Origin: Zygnema cylindricum
Taxonomy: Eukaryota > Streptophyta > Zygnematophyceae > Zygnematales > Zygnemataceae
Direction of reading: 5' to 3'
NCBI GenBank assembly: GCA_037447655.1
Contig: JBBHKE010001017.1
Coordinates: 136,430-200,429, forward strand
Length of the DNA stretch: 64,000 bases
The translations under genes and the position numbers were made by a program. Each line of letters opens with the position of its first letter. Positions within the stretch are counted from its first letter, which is position 1. This document shows, piece after piece, positions 24,220 through 35,299 of this stretch. The notes under the pieces are model-generated. The model searched no databases. It saw nothing but the letters and a program-made list of their open reading frames with translations, and was not told the origin of the DNA.

Positions 24220-24315
24220 AGAGCAGCGCAGCTGAGATTCCAGACCAGCGCAGCATAGCAGCATAGCAACTTAGCGGCGCAACGGCGTAGCAGCGCAGCA
24301 TAGCAACGCCGCAAT
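24220..24315. repeat. AGCGCAGCATAGCA short repeats
   Basis: Irregular GC-richer repeats of CAGCGCAGCATAGCA, resembling the 67-bp array of element C. Probably the remnant of a related element's internal region. Confidence 0.6.
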
Positions 24316-25046
24316 TGTGTAGATTGAACTATATAGTTCTAGAAGGAAGTTTGGATAGATCTTGGATTGGCCGCGAAGGTCCACGTGTACAGCTGTATAG
24401 TACTAAGTTATGATTTCATTTCTTTACACACGAATGCTCTGAGAGTAATACATAAAATCTTCGCTAAAAACAAAGTTAAAAGACTAAAGTGTCGGTTACA
24501 TGCGAAAGTACCCTCAGGGCGTGTTCCGATGTAACCGAAACTTTGAAACATTACTTTGGATTTTAGTGCAAATTTTACTTTGTACTTTTCAAAGTGTGCC
24601 TATGTCAATCGTTACTTGCGCCTTCATTACTTTGAATATGTGACAATTGTAGACATCGCCAATATCTTGCGACACCTTTAGACGCCAACAAACTGCGAAC
24701 ATTTGTAGACGCCAACAAGCTCCGGACAAACTGGGGACATTTGTACACTATAACGAGCTCTTGACATACTACGGACATTTGTTGACACCAACGAGCTCCC
24801 GACATTTGTAGACGCCCACACGTGGACAACATTAGCAATCACATAGGTCTGCAAATGGGATGTACAGTATTGTAGTGAAAGTGTCATTGAATGTTCAGCG
24901 TAACATTGTTGATGCCGGGCTTTCTTTCACTGCCATGTGCGTAGTTCTGGCGGATCTTGTCCGGCTGCTTGTTCGTACAACCAAACAAACAAACGAATTG
25001 TTTGCAAACGGACAAACAACTTTATTTTCGTGTACTCTCCCAACTG

Positions 25047-25776
25047 CATAGATGTCCTATGCGCATAAAAAGCATGGAGTAAACTAACCAATACTACGTT
25101 CCGCGCGCATAAAACAATTTCAAACTTTATAAAATTCGTCGTAAAATTCGTACTTTGTTTTTAATTTCAAATTTCAAAAATTTAAATATTCAATACCCTG
25201 AAAAACTGATAAGTGCAACGAACTAGAGGCGAGCGCCGGAATTTACGACGTCTCAAAGGACAACCTTTTGAAGACGGATTGGAGGACAGATGAAAATACG
25301 TGCGCGCAAATGAAGCAAAACGGCTCAAGGAAGCCGCTGTTGGAGACGCCGTATATTCCGCGGCTCGCCGCTCAGATAAAAATACGCGTGCGAGACGCCA
25401 TAAATTCCGCGGCCTGCCGCGCACATAAAAATTCGCGTGCGAGACGCCATAATTTCCGCGGCTCGCCGCTCAGATAAAAATACGAGCGCGCAAATGAAGC
25501 AAAACTGCAAAATTGATAAGTGCAACGAACTAGCGGCGCGCGCCGGAATATACGGCGTATCCAACGGCGGCTTCCTTCTAAAGACGGAGTGGAGGACAAG
25601 ATAAAAAAAAAACGCGCGCGCAAAGTTTTATTTTTAAAATGTCCGTACAATTTGTTGTACAGTTGAGACGTTCGAAATTTACAAAAGCTACGAAACAAAC
25701 GAATACTACGTAGTTTTCGTAAAAAAGTCCAAATCCGTACGAATAAGTCTAAATCCGTACGAATAGGACATCTATG
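25047..25776. mobile_element. hAT-like non-autonomous transposon, GC-rich core
   Basis: Perfect 14-bp terminal inverted repeats CATAGATGTCCTAT are flanked by an 8-bp duplication CCCAACTG (25039-25046 and 25777-25784). An 8-bp duplication is the mark of hAT-type transposition. The core is GC-rich and holds ~3 tandem copies of a unit containing GAGACGCCATAATTTCCGCG (25345-25490). A longer imperfect duplication (TGATAAGTGCAACGAACTAG) occurs at 25208 and 25515. No transposase is present. Confidence 0.8.
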
Positions 25777-26142
25777 CCCAACTGCAAAATAAAAACTTGA
25801 AAACGTTTGACACGTGCAAAAATGGCTTTCTATTCGTCATTTGGGTTGTATTTTGATTAAAATCAGATCGCGATTTGATTCCAGTGCAATTGTGAAGATG
25901 AATTGGAAGTGGGTCGCGATGATAATAACGCCAAATTGCCGTACCTTCCAAGTTCCAAGATGAAGCAAAATGTACTTGTGTTTTTGCCCATTTTTCGTAC
26001 GGCGTAGTATTTTCTCGTTGGAAGTCCCATTTTCTGTGAAAACGACGAAAAAATACCCTTACTTAAACACATGGGAACTGTCCTTAGCCACATGAGGTCG
26101 TACCCTAACTCTAACATCGATATCCTGTACGAATGTACGGTA

Positions 26143-26357
26143 CACCGTTTATTGCTATTAGTGTATATATATTTTTTGCAACTAAAAACATCATTTTGCC
26201 GTACACACTTGTACGATTTTCAGTTTGAGACCGTCAATCGGAAGCTGAGAATCTTACCTTTTAATCGCATCCCATCAAATCCACAATTCGACGTGTGTAC
26301 GGAGAAATATGTTTTAAGCGGCAAAAAAAGCATTAACACTAATAGCGATACAGGTTG
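26143..26357. mobile_element. TA-target MITE (215 bp)
   Basis: TIRs CACCGTTTATTGCTATTAG and (reverse) CAACCTGTATCGCTATTAG, flanked by TA on both sides. The interior matches the MITE at 61240-61392. Confidence 0.8.
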
Positions 26358-27084
26358 TACTGTGGAGTGGGCATACATTTCAAGACGGCAAAAGTGCGCA
26401 GTTCAGTTTTAGGGTTCAGTTTCGCAAAGTTCTACGGAGGCTCTCGGATTGCAGGGCTTTCATCTGGTCTTCTTCTAAAGTATTGCCAACCTAATATTGA
26501 AACAAAAAAAAAGAAAAGTAATATAATTCACAATTTCTCATTGTTTCATTGTCGAGAAGAAATCTCAACCAAAAAGCGAGCTTTTTTTCAATCCCCGCCT
26601 TCGGGTATGTATCAATTCCTACTGTCTTTTTCCTGTTTTTGAAACTACTTGGTGATTAACTTCTGAAATTGTCCTTTAGGGTTTAAAAATTACTTCCTGC
26701 ACTGGATTTCTAGGGTTTTTTAGTGTGAGCCTCACTTTTATGGTTTCAAAGTATACATTATTTCTGGTGAGCAGCGTACAAGTTTCAAATTCACAGCTTT
26801 TTATTTTTCTATTAATTTTTTTCTGTAGTAAGAACGAAATGATTTGATAAATACTAGACTCAAGCATGGAAGAATATCAAGAAGGCATATTATATTTGGT
26901 TACAAAAGGATATTGCGTACTTTGTACTTAAAATTAGAGTATTGTTGTTGTATTTGAATTGAATTCAAACTTGGAAATTTAAGAAACCTTAGATTGTTGT
27001 TGTATTTGAATTGTATTTAAACTTCGAATTACAAGAAATCTCATGAAAAGCTTAGGTGCCCATGGAATCACACACACTAAATTT

Positions 27085-27285
27085 CACAGCCCATCGTTGT
27101 TAGCGTTTCGGGATTTTTTAGTGTTATCGCGGAATTAGAATATGTAGGAATAATTTGATGCAAGGAGGCGTGGCAGGTTGTAGTCCATTTCCTTAAATAG
27201 TGTCGTTAACACTCTTTTATGGTTTTCAGCCAAAAAAAGTTTGCAACCAAAACAGCGCTATTAACTCTAATAACGATGGGCAGTG
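27085..27285. mobile_element. MITE of the CACNGCCCATCGTTATTAG family
   Basis: Left end CACAGCCCATCGTTGTTAG, right end CTCTAATAACGATGGGCAGTG followed by TA. About 200 bp with no coding content. Confidence 0.7.
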
Positions 27286-27601
27286 TAGTCTTAAATGTCT
27301 TAAATCACAAAGACGTTGACCTGTTTCAGACCTATTTTATACCTATTTTAGACCTTTTTTGGCGTTTTTAAGTCCTTTTCCAGTGTTGAATTTTGCTGAA
27401 AACTTTGGGTGTTTCTTTCTGTGCTTGAGTCACGGCAGACATGCTGGAATCATTATCCAAATTTTGGTGATCATTGTTTTGTCTTTCTTAGGAGTTATCC
27501 ATCATCTTTAATACTGTTCCGTCCATTCTCGTTAATGTAAATGAACCACATTTATTAAGAAACAAGACATGTCAACCATCAGCGTCCATTTTTTCCCGTG
27601 C

Positions 27602-27846
27602 ACACATTGCCCATCGCTATTAGAGTTAGTGAATTAGCGTTGACACTTTATTAGAATTAACCAAAGTAGGTTATGCTAGTCCGTGGCTTATCATGGTCCA
27701 CTCAACTCATTAGTGTTATTGACAATAATTTATTTTTTATGGCCCACTTAACTCATTAGTGTTTTCCACACTAATTTATGACTTTGGGTCATTAAAACAA
27801 TCACTCGAATTAGAGTGATTGACTCTAATAGTGGTGTGGGCTATAG
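27602..27846. mobile_element. MITE, second subfamily
   Basis: Left end CATTGCCCATCGCTATTAG, right end near CTCTAATAGTGGTGTGGGC. The interior (TTAACACTTTATTAGAATTAAC, TGGCCCACTTAACTCATTAG) resembles 12402-12570 and 63008-63200. Another terminus (TACACTGCCCATCCCTATTA) starts right after it. Confidence 0.55.
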
Positions 27847-27959
27847 TACACTGCCCATCCCTATTACGGTTAAACAGTTTTCGAACACTCAAAATATTTT
27901 TTTTCATCGCAGTTTTGCATCCACCGCTTTTGAAGCAAATATTGTTTTAAAAATAATAA

Positions 27960-28065
27960 TAATAACAATGATTGTAATGTTAATGGCATTGGTGATGGTA
28001 GTAGTAGTGGTAGTGGTAGTGATAAGGGTAATGATAATGATAATAATAATAATTGTGATTGCGAT
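27960..28065. repeat. Imperfect trinucleotide microsatellite
   Basis: AATAAT, GTAGTAGTGGTAGTGG and GATAATAATAATAAT runs just upstream of the ATG at 28096, probably in the 5' UTR or promoter of that gene. Confidence 0.75.
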
Positions 28066-28095
28066 TGATATTCTGATAAAGGATGGGTTTGTACA

Positions 28096-30479
28096 ATGAA
28101 GGGAAATCAGTCAGGGATGACCCAAAAATCAGGTCTTTTTAAGGGGCAGCAAAAGAAACAAACTGCTGCCAATCATCATGGAAAGGCTCTTAAAATTCGG
28201 AAAGGTTTGTCCTTTTCTTTCACCAAAATTGTCTATTGTGGTCGCGCTCCTCTATGAGTACCCCCTTTTTGCTGCTGTTCTTTGTTGAAAAAGCTGTGAG
28301 TAGGCTGTCATATTGTCCATTGTTACTTTCCACTGTTACTGTCCACTCCACTGTTAGTGGTTGATCTTTATACATGGAGGAGGGGAATGCACTGTTAGTG
28401 TTACTGGCAATTAAAATCCAAAGGTATATCCTATATTAGTCCAGTAATATTAGTCCAGTAGTCGTCAAATATTAGTTAATGTTGTCCGCTATTATTGTCC
28501 ACTATTACTGGTTGATCCTTAGACACAAATTGAGGAGGGAAATGCACTGTTTGTGTTCAACATTATCTGGAGTTGCTTGTATCTGTCTCTTTTGCTGTAA
28601 ATCTTTTTACAGCTACTTTTATTATGTGGAGTGCTTTTTTCTTAGGACAGGAGGAGGAGGGTAAGGGGCTTTTTCTGGGACTTGTTCTTTCTTTCTTCAA
28701 ATCATTGACCAGATCGATTGCAGATTTAGTTTAGCACTCTTTCAATGGTTTTTCTTATACCAGGGAAAGATGTTATTTGGCATCGACAATTAACAAAGGT
28801 TGCTTAGGCTTATAAAGGTTAAAGGGTTTTCTTGGGGGTCTGGACTTCAGGAAAAGTTACGAAAGCTCCTAATAAGAAGACCGACGAGTTTGTATCTGGA
28901 AAGGTATGTCTATCTTTTTCTTTGTGCAGATCAGTTATGACCATATTTTGACAAAAAGTTGTCTAGCAATGTGTTTATCAGCTTTATATCATGAGGAGTA
29001 TTTTTCGTCTCTCTGGCCAGAAAGGAAATAAATATGTTTGTCATGGGAGGAAGACGGATGAGTTTTACACAAAAGTGCAAGGTTTAAGAATGTCAACAGT
29101 TTTGAACCTAATGAAATTAGAGCTGTTGGTTTTCTGTTCAATTTTTATTTATTTTCTTGGCTAATAGGAGTCTCACACTAGGTTTTCTGACTCTATTTCT
29201 GCTAAAACAACTGGGTGGTAGTATGACTGATTTTGAAGACATAGCATGATTTTTTATTCTTCTCAGGAACTGAAAGTGAACTAAAAGAAATTGTCCTCTA
29301 TTTACAGAAGCTCTGTGCTCCTGTTTCTTGTAAGGTAGTTTTTGTTTTCACTTGTCTGGGGAGGCCATTAATATGTTTACCTTTTTTGCGTTATATCCTG
29401 GGCTAATTTCATGTTTGTGCGAAATGGAATTAGGACCCGTGTTTGCCATATCTGGCCAATAACAAAATCTTTCTCACTGTTGGATATGGCTAACCAAAGT
29501 CTTAACTTCCTTTCACAAATGCCTTTTATGCAACTTTCTGACAAAAAGTTATTTTATTCGTACAGTTCGCAAATGCCTTTTATACAACTTTCTGACAAAA
29601 GGTTTTATTCGTACAGAAGTGCAATTGTACTGCAGTTCTCAGTCAGTTTCTGTTCACAGGTCTGAGAAACAGCGACCAGAAATGGAACCAGAAGTTTTAG
29701 TGTAAAACTGATACGATAGGAGTCACAAAGCTCAAACTGATTTAGAGATGTGTGGTTTATGAGTGAAGGTTTTAGAAAAAGTACCATGTGATGCTTTGTT
29801 CATGACATTTCTGACGTGATATTTGGAAGAGTAGGAAAGGTAATTACACAAAACACATTTACCCTCATGTCGAGGTGAATCGTACAGTTTTATGGGTAAT
29901 CGTTTGTACGATTACTCAAAATACTGTGCGAATTGTACGATTTTCCCTCAAAACGAAGGTAAAACTCCGATTGTCATAACCCTTGTGGATTTCAACAATC
30001 TTTAGAGTTAAATTGCAAAAGTTGCATATTATTGTTCCTAGTGTAGCCTTTTTTTTTAATGCTGAAGGTTGAGATACATTCAACTTGGCGGTCATTTTTA
30101 TTCTTTTGATGTCGAGAAACACAGTTGGTTGCCTTTTTGTTTTATCATTCAGGGGGAATTTCAGAAATATTAAGACTTTATATCAAACTTTATGAAAACC
30201 AAAACAAAATTGAAAGAACTCGCGCAAAAACAAACAAACAAACAAACAAACAAAATAAGAACTCTGCCAAAGAAACCGACCGACTATTAAGTTCTGGTTG
30301 TTTAATAGTCGGTTGTTATATTTTTGCAGGAGGTGACAAAGTTCATTAACAAGGCGAATGAAGTGAAGGCGGCCACAATTGCTGCTAAAGACGGGGCAGT
30401 TTTTCAAATGCTAAAAGTTGCAAAGGAGCAAGAAGGATCTAAGTCAGGGAAAGGGGCAAAAAAAAAGAAGACAAAATAA
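28096..30479 (+). CDS. Small Lys-rich protein, UPF0390-like
   Basis: Four exons: 28096-28204, 28851-28903, 29021-29074 and 30330-30479. Junctions are GT-AG (AAAG|gtttgt, CTTCAG|GAAAAG, AAAG|gtatgt, TGGCCAG|AAAGG, ACAAAA|gtgcaa, TTTGCAG|GAGGTG) and keep one frame to TAA. The ~121-residue product starts MKGNQSGMTQKSGLFKGQ. It is basic throughout, with a repeated KTDEF motif, and ends in the best-conserved part EVTKFINKANEVKAATIAAK followed by a poly-Lys tail. This tail pattern resembles the small UPF0390/leydig-tumour-10-kDa-like proteins of plants and animals, whose role is unclear. Exon 3 has a competing donor 7 bp downstream that would break the frame. Confidence 0.6.
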
Positions 30480-30531
30480 AGAATTTTTAAACTTTCCTTT
30501 CTTGACATCACACAAGGTACTTGGGCTACTA

Positions 30532-30766
30532 CACTGTCCACTACCATTAGTACAAATTCAGAAGGTTTTTGATACTGGTGTAAATAATTAGAAGTTAATT
30601 GTTTTTAAGTATGACCACCAATTTTTGAAGAGAGAGAGGTTTTTGGAACCACTGCAAATGATTAGTTTTCATCTTTTTTAACCATGGCCACCAGTTTTTA
30701 AGTCGTCTTTTTCATAGATTTTTACCCTACAAAATGTCTGAGTCGCACTAATGGTAGTTAACAGTG
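30532..30766. mobile_element. TA-target MITE (235 bp)
   Basis: TIRs CACTGTCCACTACCATTAG and (reverse) CACTGTTAACTACCATTAG. It lies within 55 bp of the stop codon of the gene ending at 30479, so it may form part of the 3' UTR. Confidence 0.7.
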
Positions 30767-31867
30767 TGTTTAGTATAATGGTGTCGACCATATTTCTTGT
30801 AATTTTGGATAGTTTCAAGGATAATATCTGCTGGGATATTTTCTTGTCCTTTTCTCACATTTTTATAGCCGTTTATTACTGTACATCATACAGTTGTTTT
30901 AAAGTAAGAGTTATTTGCCCTTCGAAGTGTCCACATTCCATTTGCCTACTTTCAATGCAAGTCCATACACTGTGTTCTTCTCCTTTGTACTTTCTTATGG
31001 CCCTCACTCTTTTTGCTAAGAGAAAGGATCGTTTTTGGACACACATTTTTGTTCCTCCTCTGTAGTGTCTATTCTGCTGTATCATTTTTTTAGAGTAAAC
31101 TTTTCTCCGCGCACGCAAGTTCGGTTTCTGTCGAGAGACCTCTTCCAGCTTGTCGGATTAACAATCGGCGAGTATGCACGGAGAAAAGTTGATATCTTTG
31201 AAGAAAAAAACATCAACGTTAATAATGGTATAAGGAGTTGTTTTCTCTCAGTGAACCAGCCATATCCATTGTAACTCCTATCAGATAAGAAAATTCCAAA
31301 ATGTGCTTAAAGAGTCTTGGCAATAGGATGCGTGAGGTTGATTGGTTATCTTTTATGTTATGAATTTTCATTGTATGTTTTTAGTAAAGTTTATTATGGA
31401 TTACTTATTATTATGGATGTGGTAGGAGGAAACTATGTGTTTTTTGTGGGAGGATTCCGCATGTCGATGATGATGTTCTTTAATTATTGTGGAACCAAAT
31501 ATAGAGGAAATACTTTTTTTTTTTTTTTGGTGCTATTCTGTTGCCCTCATTTTGTGAGTCGCCGAGACCTTTTTGAGCTTTTTCAACATAGGTCCCTTCC
31601 CTAACTCCTTAAAATAATAAATAAACAAATAAAATAAAATGTCATGATTCCCGTGGTTAAGCCACAGTGTCATGGTTATGACCATCACTCATGAAGGTAC
31701 AATTTTATTATGTAGTCCTTATCCTGTTTTTAGTGCATTGGCAGTCTATTCTTGTTGTTGTTGTTTCATGTTTTGTCTTCTTCTTGTTTTGTCGTCATGT
31801 TTTGTTTTGTCTTGTTTTGTCTTTTTGGTGGAGTCCAGTGCTATTCAATTCATACTTTTGTACTCTA

Positions 31868-32409
31868 CACCGCGAATCGTAATTAGCGTTATATACGCTA
31901 ATTCCGTCACCCCTAATTTTGTTTCTATCACCCTAAATAGAGTACATAATTCTAATTTATTCTTTACATTACTTAAGGTACTTTTTGAATCAGTGTTAAC
32001 AACTCTAATATAGTGTCGTTTCAAATAGTGTGGCGTACAGTCGGTGTCTGACCATGCAAATTGTACTTTATTAACTGCAATAGTACTTTATTAACTACAA
32101 AAGTACAAAAAATGATTTAATACAGGCCGTTATCATGTAACTGCGTTTTCACAAACTGCGTAATGCAAACGTCACAATGACGTGAAACTGTACGTTTTGT
32201 CAGATTCTGTACCTGTACCTAATTCACAGTAAAGATATTCAGCGCAGATAATTATTACGGAAAGAAACACAAATTATAGTTATTGATAAATTAGAGTAAA
32301 TTTTGTTTTTGAAAAGCGTTGATTACCCAAACTAGAGTTAATAATTCTAATTATTATTTTTCATTTTTTTACTCTAATTGTTTCTTTACTCCAATTGCGA
32401 TTCGCGGTG
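31868..32409. mobile_element. TA-target MITE (542 bp)
   Basis: Near-perfect TIRs CACCGCGAATCGTAATTAG and (reverse) CACCGCGAATCGCAATTGG with TA on each side. Its length matches the nested copy at 41419-41958. No coding capacity. Confidence 0.85.
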
Positions 32410-32664
32410 TAACAAATTATAACAAGTGAAGAAATGAGCTAGAGGACGACTCCATCCTGAAAAAAGAATTTAAAATTTTGTAGGAACTTGACTGAGAGAC
32501 TATGCATTTGGGATTTGCGATGGATTAGAAAAGTAAATGTGGGAGAATTGACTATGAATTTTGTTGGATGTGATAGGATTGATGACTGGATTTAATATAC
32601 ACCTCAACTATAAGTTTTTAAATGGTTCTTAAACTACAAAAAATGTTGTTAATATTCACAAGTA

Positions 32665-32860
32665 CAATGCTTATCGTTATTAGAGTTAATGACGCGATTA
32701 AGTCGCGACTTTTTTTGGCCGAAAATCACAAAATAGTTCACATCACTATGTAAGGACATGGGCTACAATCTGCCACGTCCCTTTGCTCTAAATTAGTATT
32801 GTTAATTATAATTTTGCCTTAACACTATTAAATGCTTAACACTAATAATGATGGGTGGTG
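32665..32860. mobile_element. TA-target MITE (196 bp)
   Basis: Left CAATGCTTATCGTTATTAG, right (reverse) CACCACCCATCATTATTAG, TA flanks on both sides. Confidence 0.75.
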
Positions 32861-33261
32861 TAGTTTACTTGGATATACTGTGATTTACTGAAGAGTGCCC
32901 TTGAGCATGGAAGGAAAAGAAATACTATTTGAACTATCTCAGGAGAATTGCAATATAGTGTTTTCCATAAATGACAATGTGTTATGAACTTTTTCGAAAG
33001 TGCAATAGTACTATAAGAAAAAGAATTGGAGAGAAGTAACGCGCGTTAGGGAAACAAAAGATGATGTTATAAAAAGTGAAAAATCTTTAATTTGGTGGAA
33101 GAAACGAACTAGAAAGGTGAAGCGAAAGTTGAGTGAATGGAGAAAACTTCCAAAAGTATCGGATAAAACTTAGAGCGGATAGTTATTGTTCGTTTTCAAG
33201 TAGAACCAACAAAAAAGAAATATCGTAGAGTAGGATAACCAAAGATTGTACACTTTGAATA

Positions 33262-33522
33262 TTGACAGTGAAATTGTGTTGTACGAAAATATTGGAGTTT
33301 GAACTATGCAAACGCAACAAATTTAGTCAAACAGGGACAAGTGGCGAATTAAAGAATAAAGCAAGAATTCCATGGATAACAAAGGACATTGTAAAGGTTT
33401 ACAAGAAACATAAATTGAAGTTTTACCAAACATTGCACTTTCAAAAAAGAGGCAAGCAGCAAGATCAAACTTGCCGATTCAGAGATCAAATAGGCATAAC
33501 TTATTATACAACTAAGCCGTAA
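33262..33522 (+). pseudogene. Possible LINE fragment
   Basis: A short frame contains NKARIPWITKDIVKVYKKHK. The pattern resembles the PW(I/F)T..(I/L)...K(K/R)..K linker between endonuclease and reverse transcriptase in non-LTR retrotransposons. No RT motif follows, so this is weak evidence. Confidence 0.25.
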
Positions 33523-33578
33523 CATCTCTATTTTTGTCCCATTTCTTTCCACCTTCGATGGTCGCCTCATGGACACCC

Positions 33579-34130
33579 TGTAGAGAATCGTCGATATTCA
33601 ACGTATCGCATGGCGGCCAAAGTTTTTACTCAAGAAAAAGGCAAATCCAGAGACCAGACCCAAGATCTTATGTTAGTCGCACACTAGCTCTATCAACTGA
33701 GCTACCCGACCATGTGTATGCAAGCGCCTATCATCGAATAGTTATGATAATGAGCGGCGCACTAGAAAACCAGCTTGAAACGCAATACACACACGTGGAG
33801 TCCAGAGTGGACAATAATTCTCCACACTCCCCCTCACGATGTACTCCATCTCGTGTGGCTTGCCAACGCCCACTGGCTCTTATACCATGTAGAGAATCGC
33901 CGATATTCAACGTATCCCAAGGGTGCATAATTTTAACTTAGGAAAAAGGCCAAGCTATAGATCGAACTCGAGACTTAGTACTACTCGTACACCGCTCTAA
34001 GTGAGCTACCTGACCGATTTATGCAAGCGCCTTATACCAAATTGATACGACGATGAGCGGCGACCTGGCAAATCAGCTTGTCGTGTGATGCACACGTGTG
34101 GAGTCCAAAGTGGACTTTCTCCACTCATCC
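33579..34130 (-). mobile_element. Two tandem tRNA-derived SINE copies
   Basis: On the minus strand each copy carries a tRNA-like head. In copy 1 (about 33637-33711) the A box reads GGTAGCTCAGTTGATAGAGC-like. Copy 2 (about 33945-34016) has GGTAGCTCACTTAGAGC and a B-box-like GAGTTCGATCT. A shared body follows (TTGAATATCG.CGATTCTCTAC). Both share a 5' extension including GTGGAGTCCARAGTGGAC and TGCAAGCGCCT. The copies diverge clearly by eye. Confidence 0.65.
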
Positions 34131-35299
34131 TCCACAATTTACTGGGTTAAAGCGCTTTTGATCACGAGTCTTAGCTTACGTGTATCCTCCGATCGAGAGG
34201 GGGCGGGAGGGAGGGTGGGTTTAGTGTATAGGACATGTGAGTTGGTACTGTCTACCTTGTCAACTTTTTTGCCTCCACGCTTGTCTTTCGTTAATGATGG
34301 GAAAAACAATTGGTTGCGAAGGAAAACAAAAGTGGAGAACTTTAGTCTTTCGAAGAAATCAAGTCCAAAAACAACTCAGACATTTCCAAAACCCTAAGTT
34401 TTACACTTTGAGGGCAACAGTTTTTGATGTTGCAAAATTTGGTTAAATTTCATATCTTTTGTTTTAACGTTGTGGAAATTGTTTAAGTGAAATCCATAAG
34501 TAATTTACTTCTATTATTTCAACTATTTTACAAGTTTGATATTTTAAGAATAAATGGTTGTGGAAAAAAAAATCTTGGATTTGCGAAAATTTGGGCGCGT
34601 CCAATTCATAGCAAACACTAAAGAGGAACGACTATTTTTTTATTAGCATACTTATAATCAAAATTACTAGTTTTTATTCGTAGGCTATAGTTTCTATAAA
34701 ATAAGACAAGATTCTGACTGTCTATTGGCCAAGGTCCAAACCAAGTGCATTTTTGTTCGTAGAAAAATACCATTTGATTGGTTCATCTGTTCAGCTGTAA
34801 ACGCTAGTACTTAGTAATTTTTGTGACATTTTGTGTTCACGGTTTTCAAAGCATAAGAATTTTCTATGTTATAAATTTTGTCGTTTTGCTTCCTTAATTT
34901 TTATAAATTGTTAGTGAAGTTTGTGCCAATTCTCTGCTACACAGTGTTTTAACGCCTAGTTCGCTATCTTCATTCTGTAAAGCCTTACATATTGATCTAC
35001 ACAACTCTAGCCAACATTTCGCCACCATTTCAGGGTTTTTTAAGGGTTTTTGCCAAATTGTTGTTGAACCTTTACTTGTGGATGTATTGCATACTGTGGT
35101 TTGCAACATTTGTGTTCAATCCGGCTTCCGGTGCAATTGATTTGATTCTTTCCTATTTCATCTTTGCATTCAATATTTTTTTTATTACCAATTGTATAAC
35201 TCCCGTAAAAAACATTGATACACCGTGGGCTTAGTAGCCAATTTGTTTCATATTTATGTGCTTTTTTCGAAAGAAAACAAACATATATTTTTATTCTAG

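Larger units (their letters stand above)
6568..24520. mobile_element. Inverted ~110-bp terminal repeats 18 kb apart
   Basis: The segment at 6568-6680, starting AGGGTACTTTCGCATGTAAC, recurs in reverse complement at about 24395-24520 with high identity by eye over ~110 bp. Both copies include TTTGTTTTTAGCGAAGATTT. The simplest reading is a long-TIR DNA transposon later loaded with nested LTR elements. No target duplication is visible, and another element end starts right at 24522. The right copy forms a palindrome with that neighbour. Confidence 0.5.

Noticed and set aside
33637-33711. A genuine tRNA gene
   Set aside because: Good A-box sequence, but the anticodon and T arms do not fold and the segment sits inside a repeated SINE-like unit.
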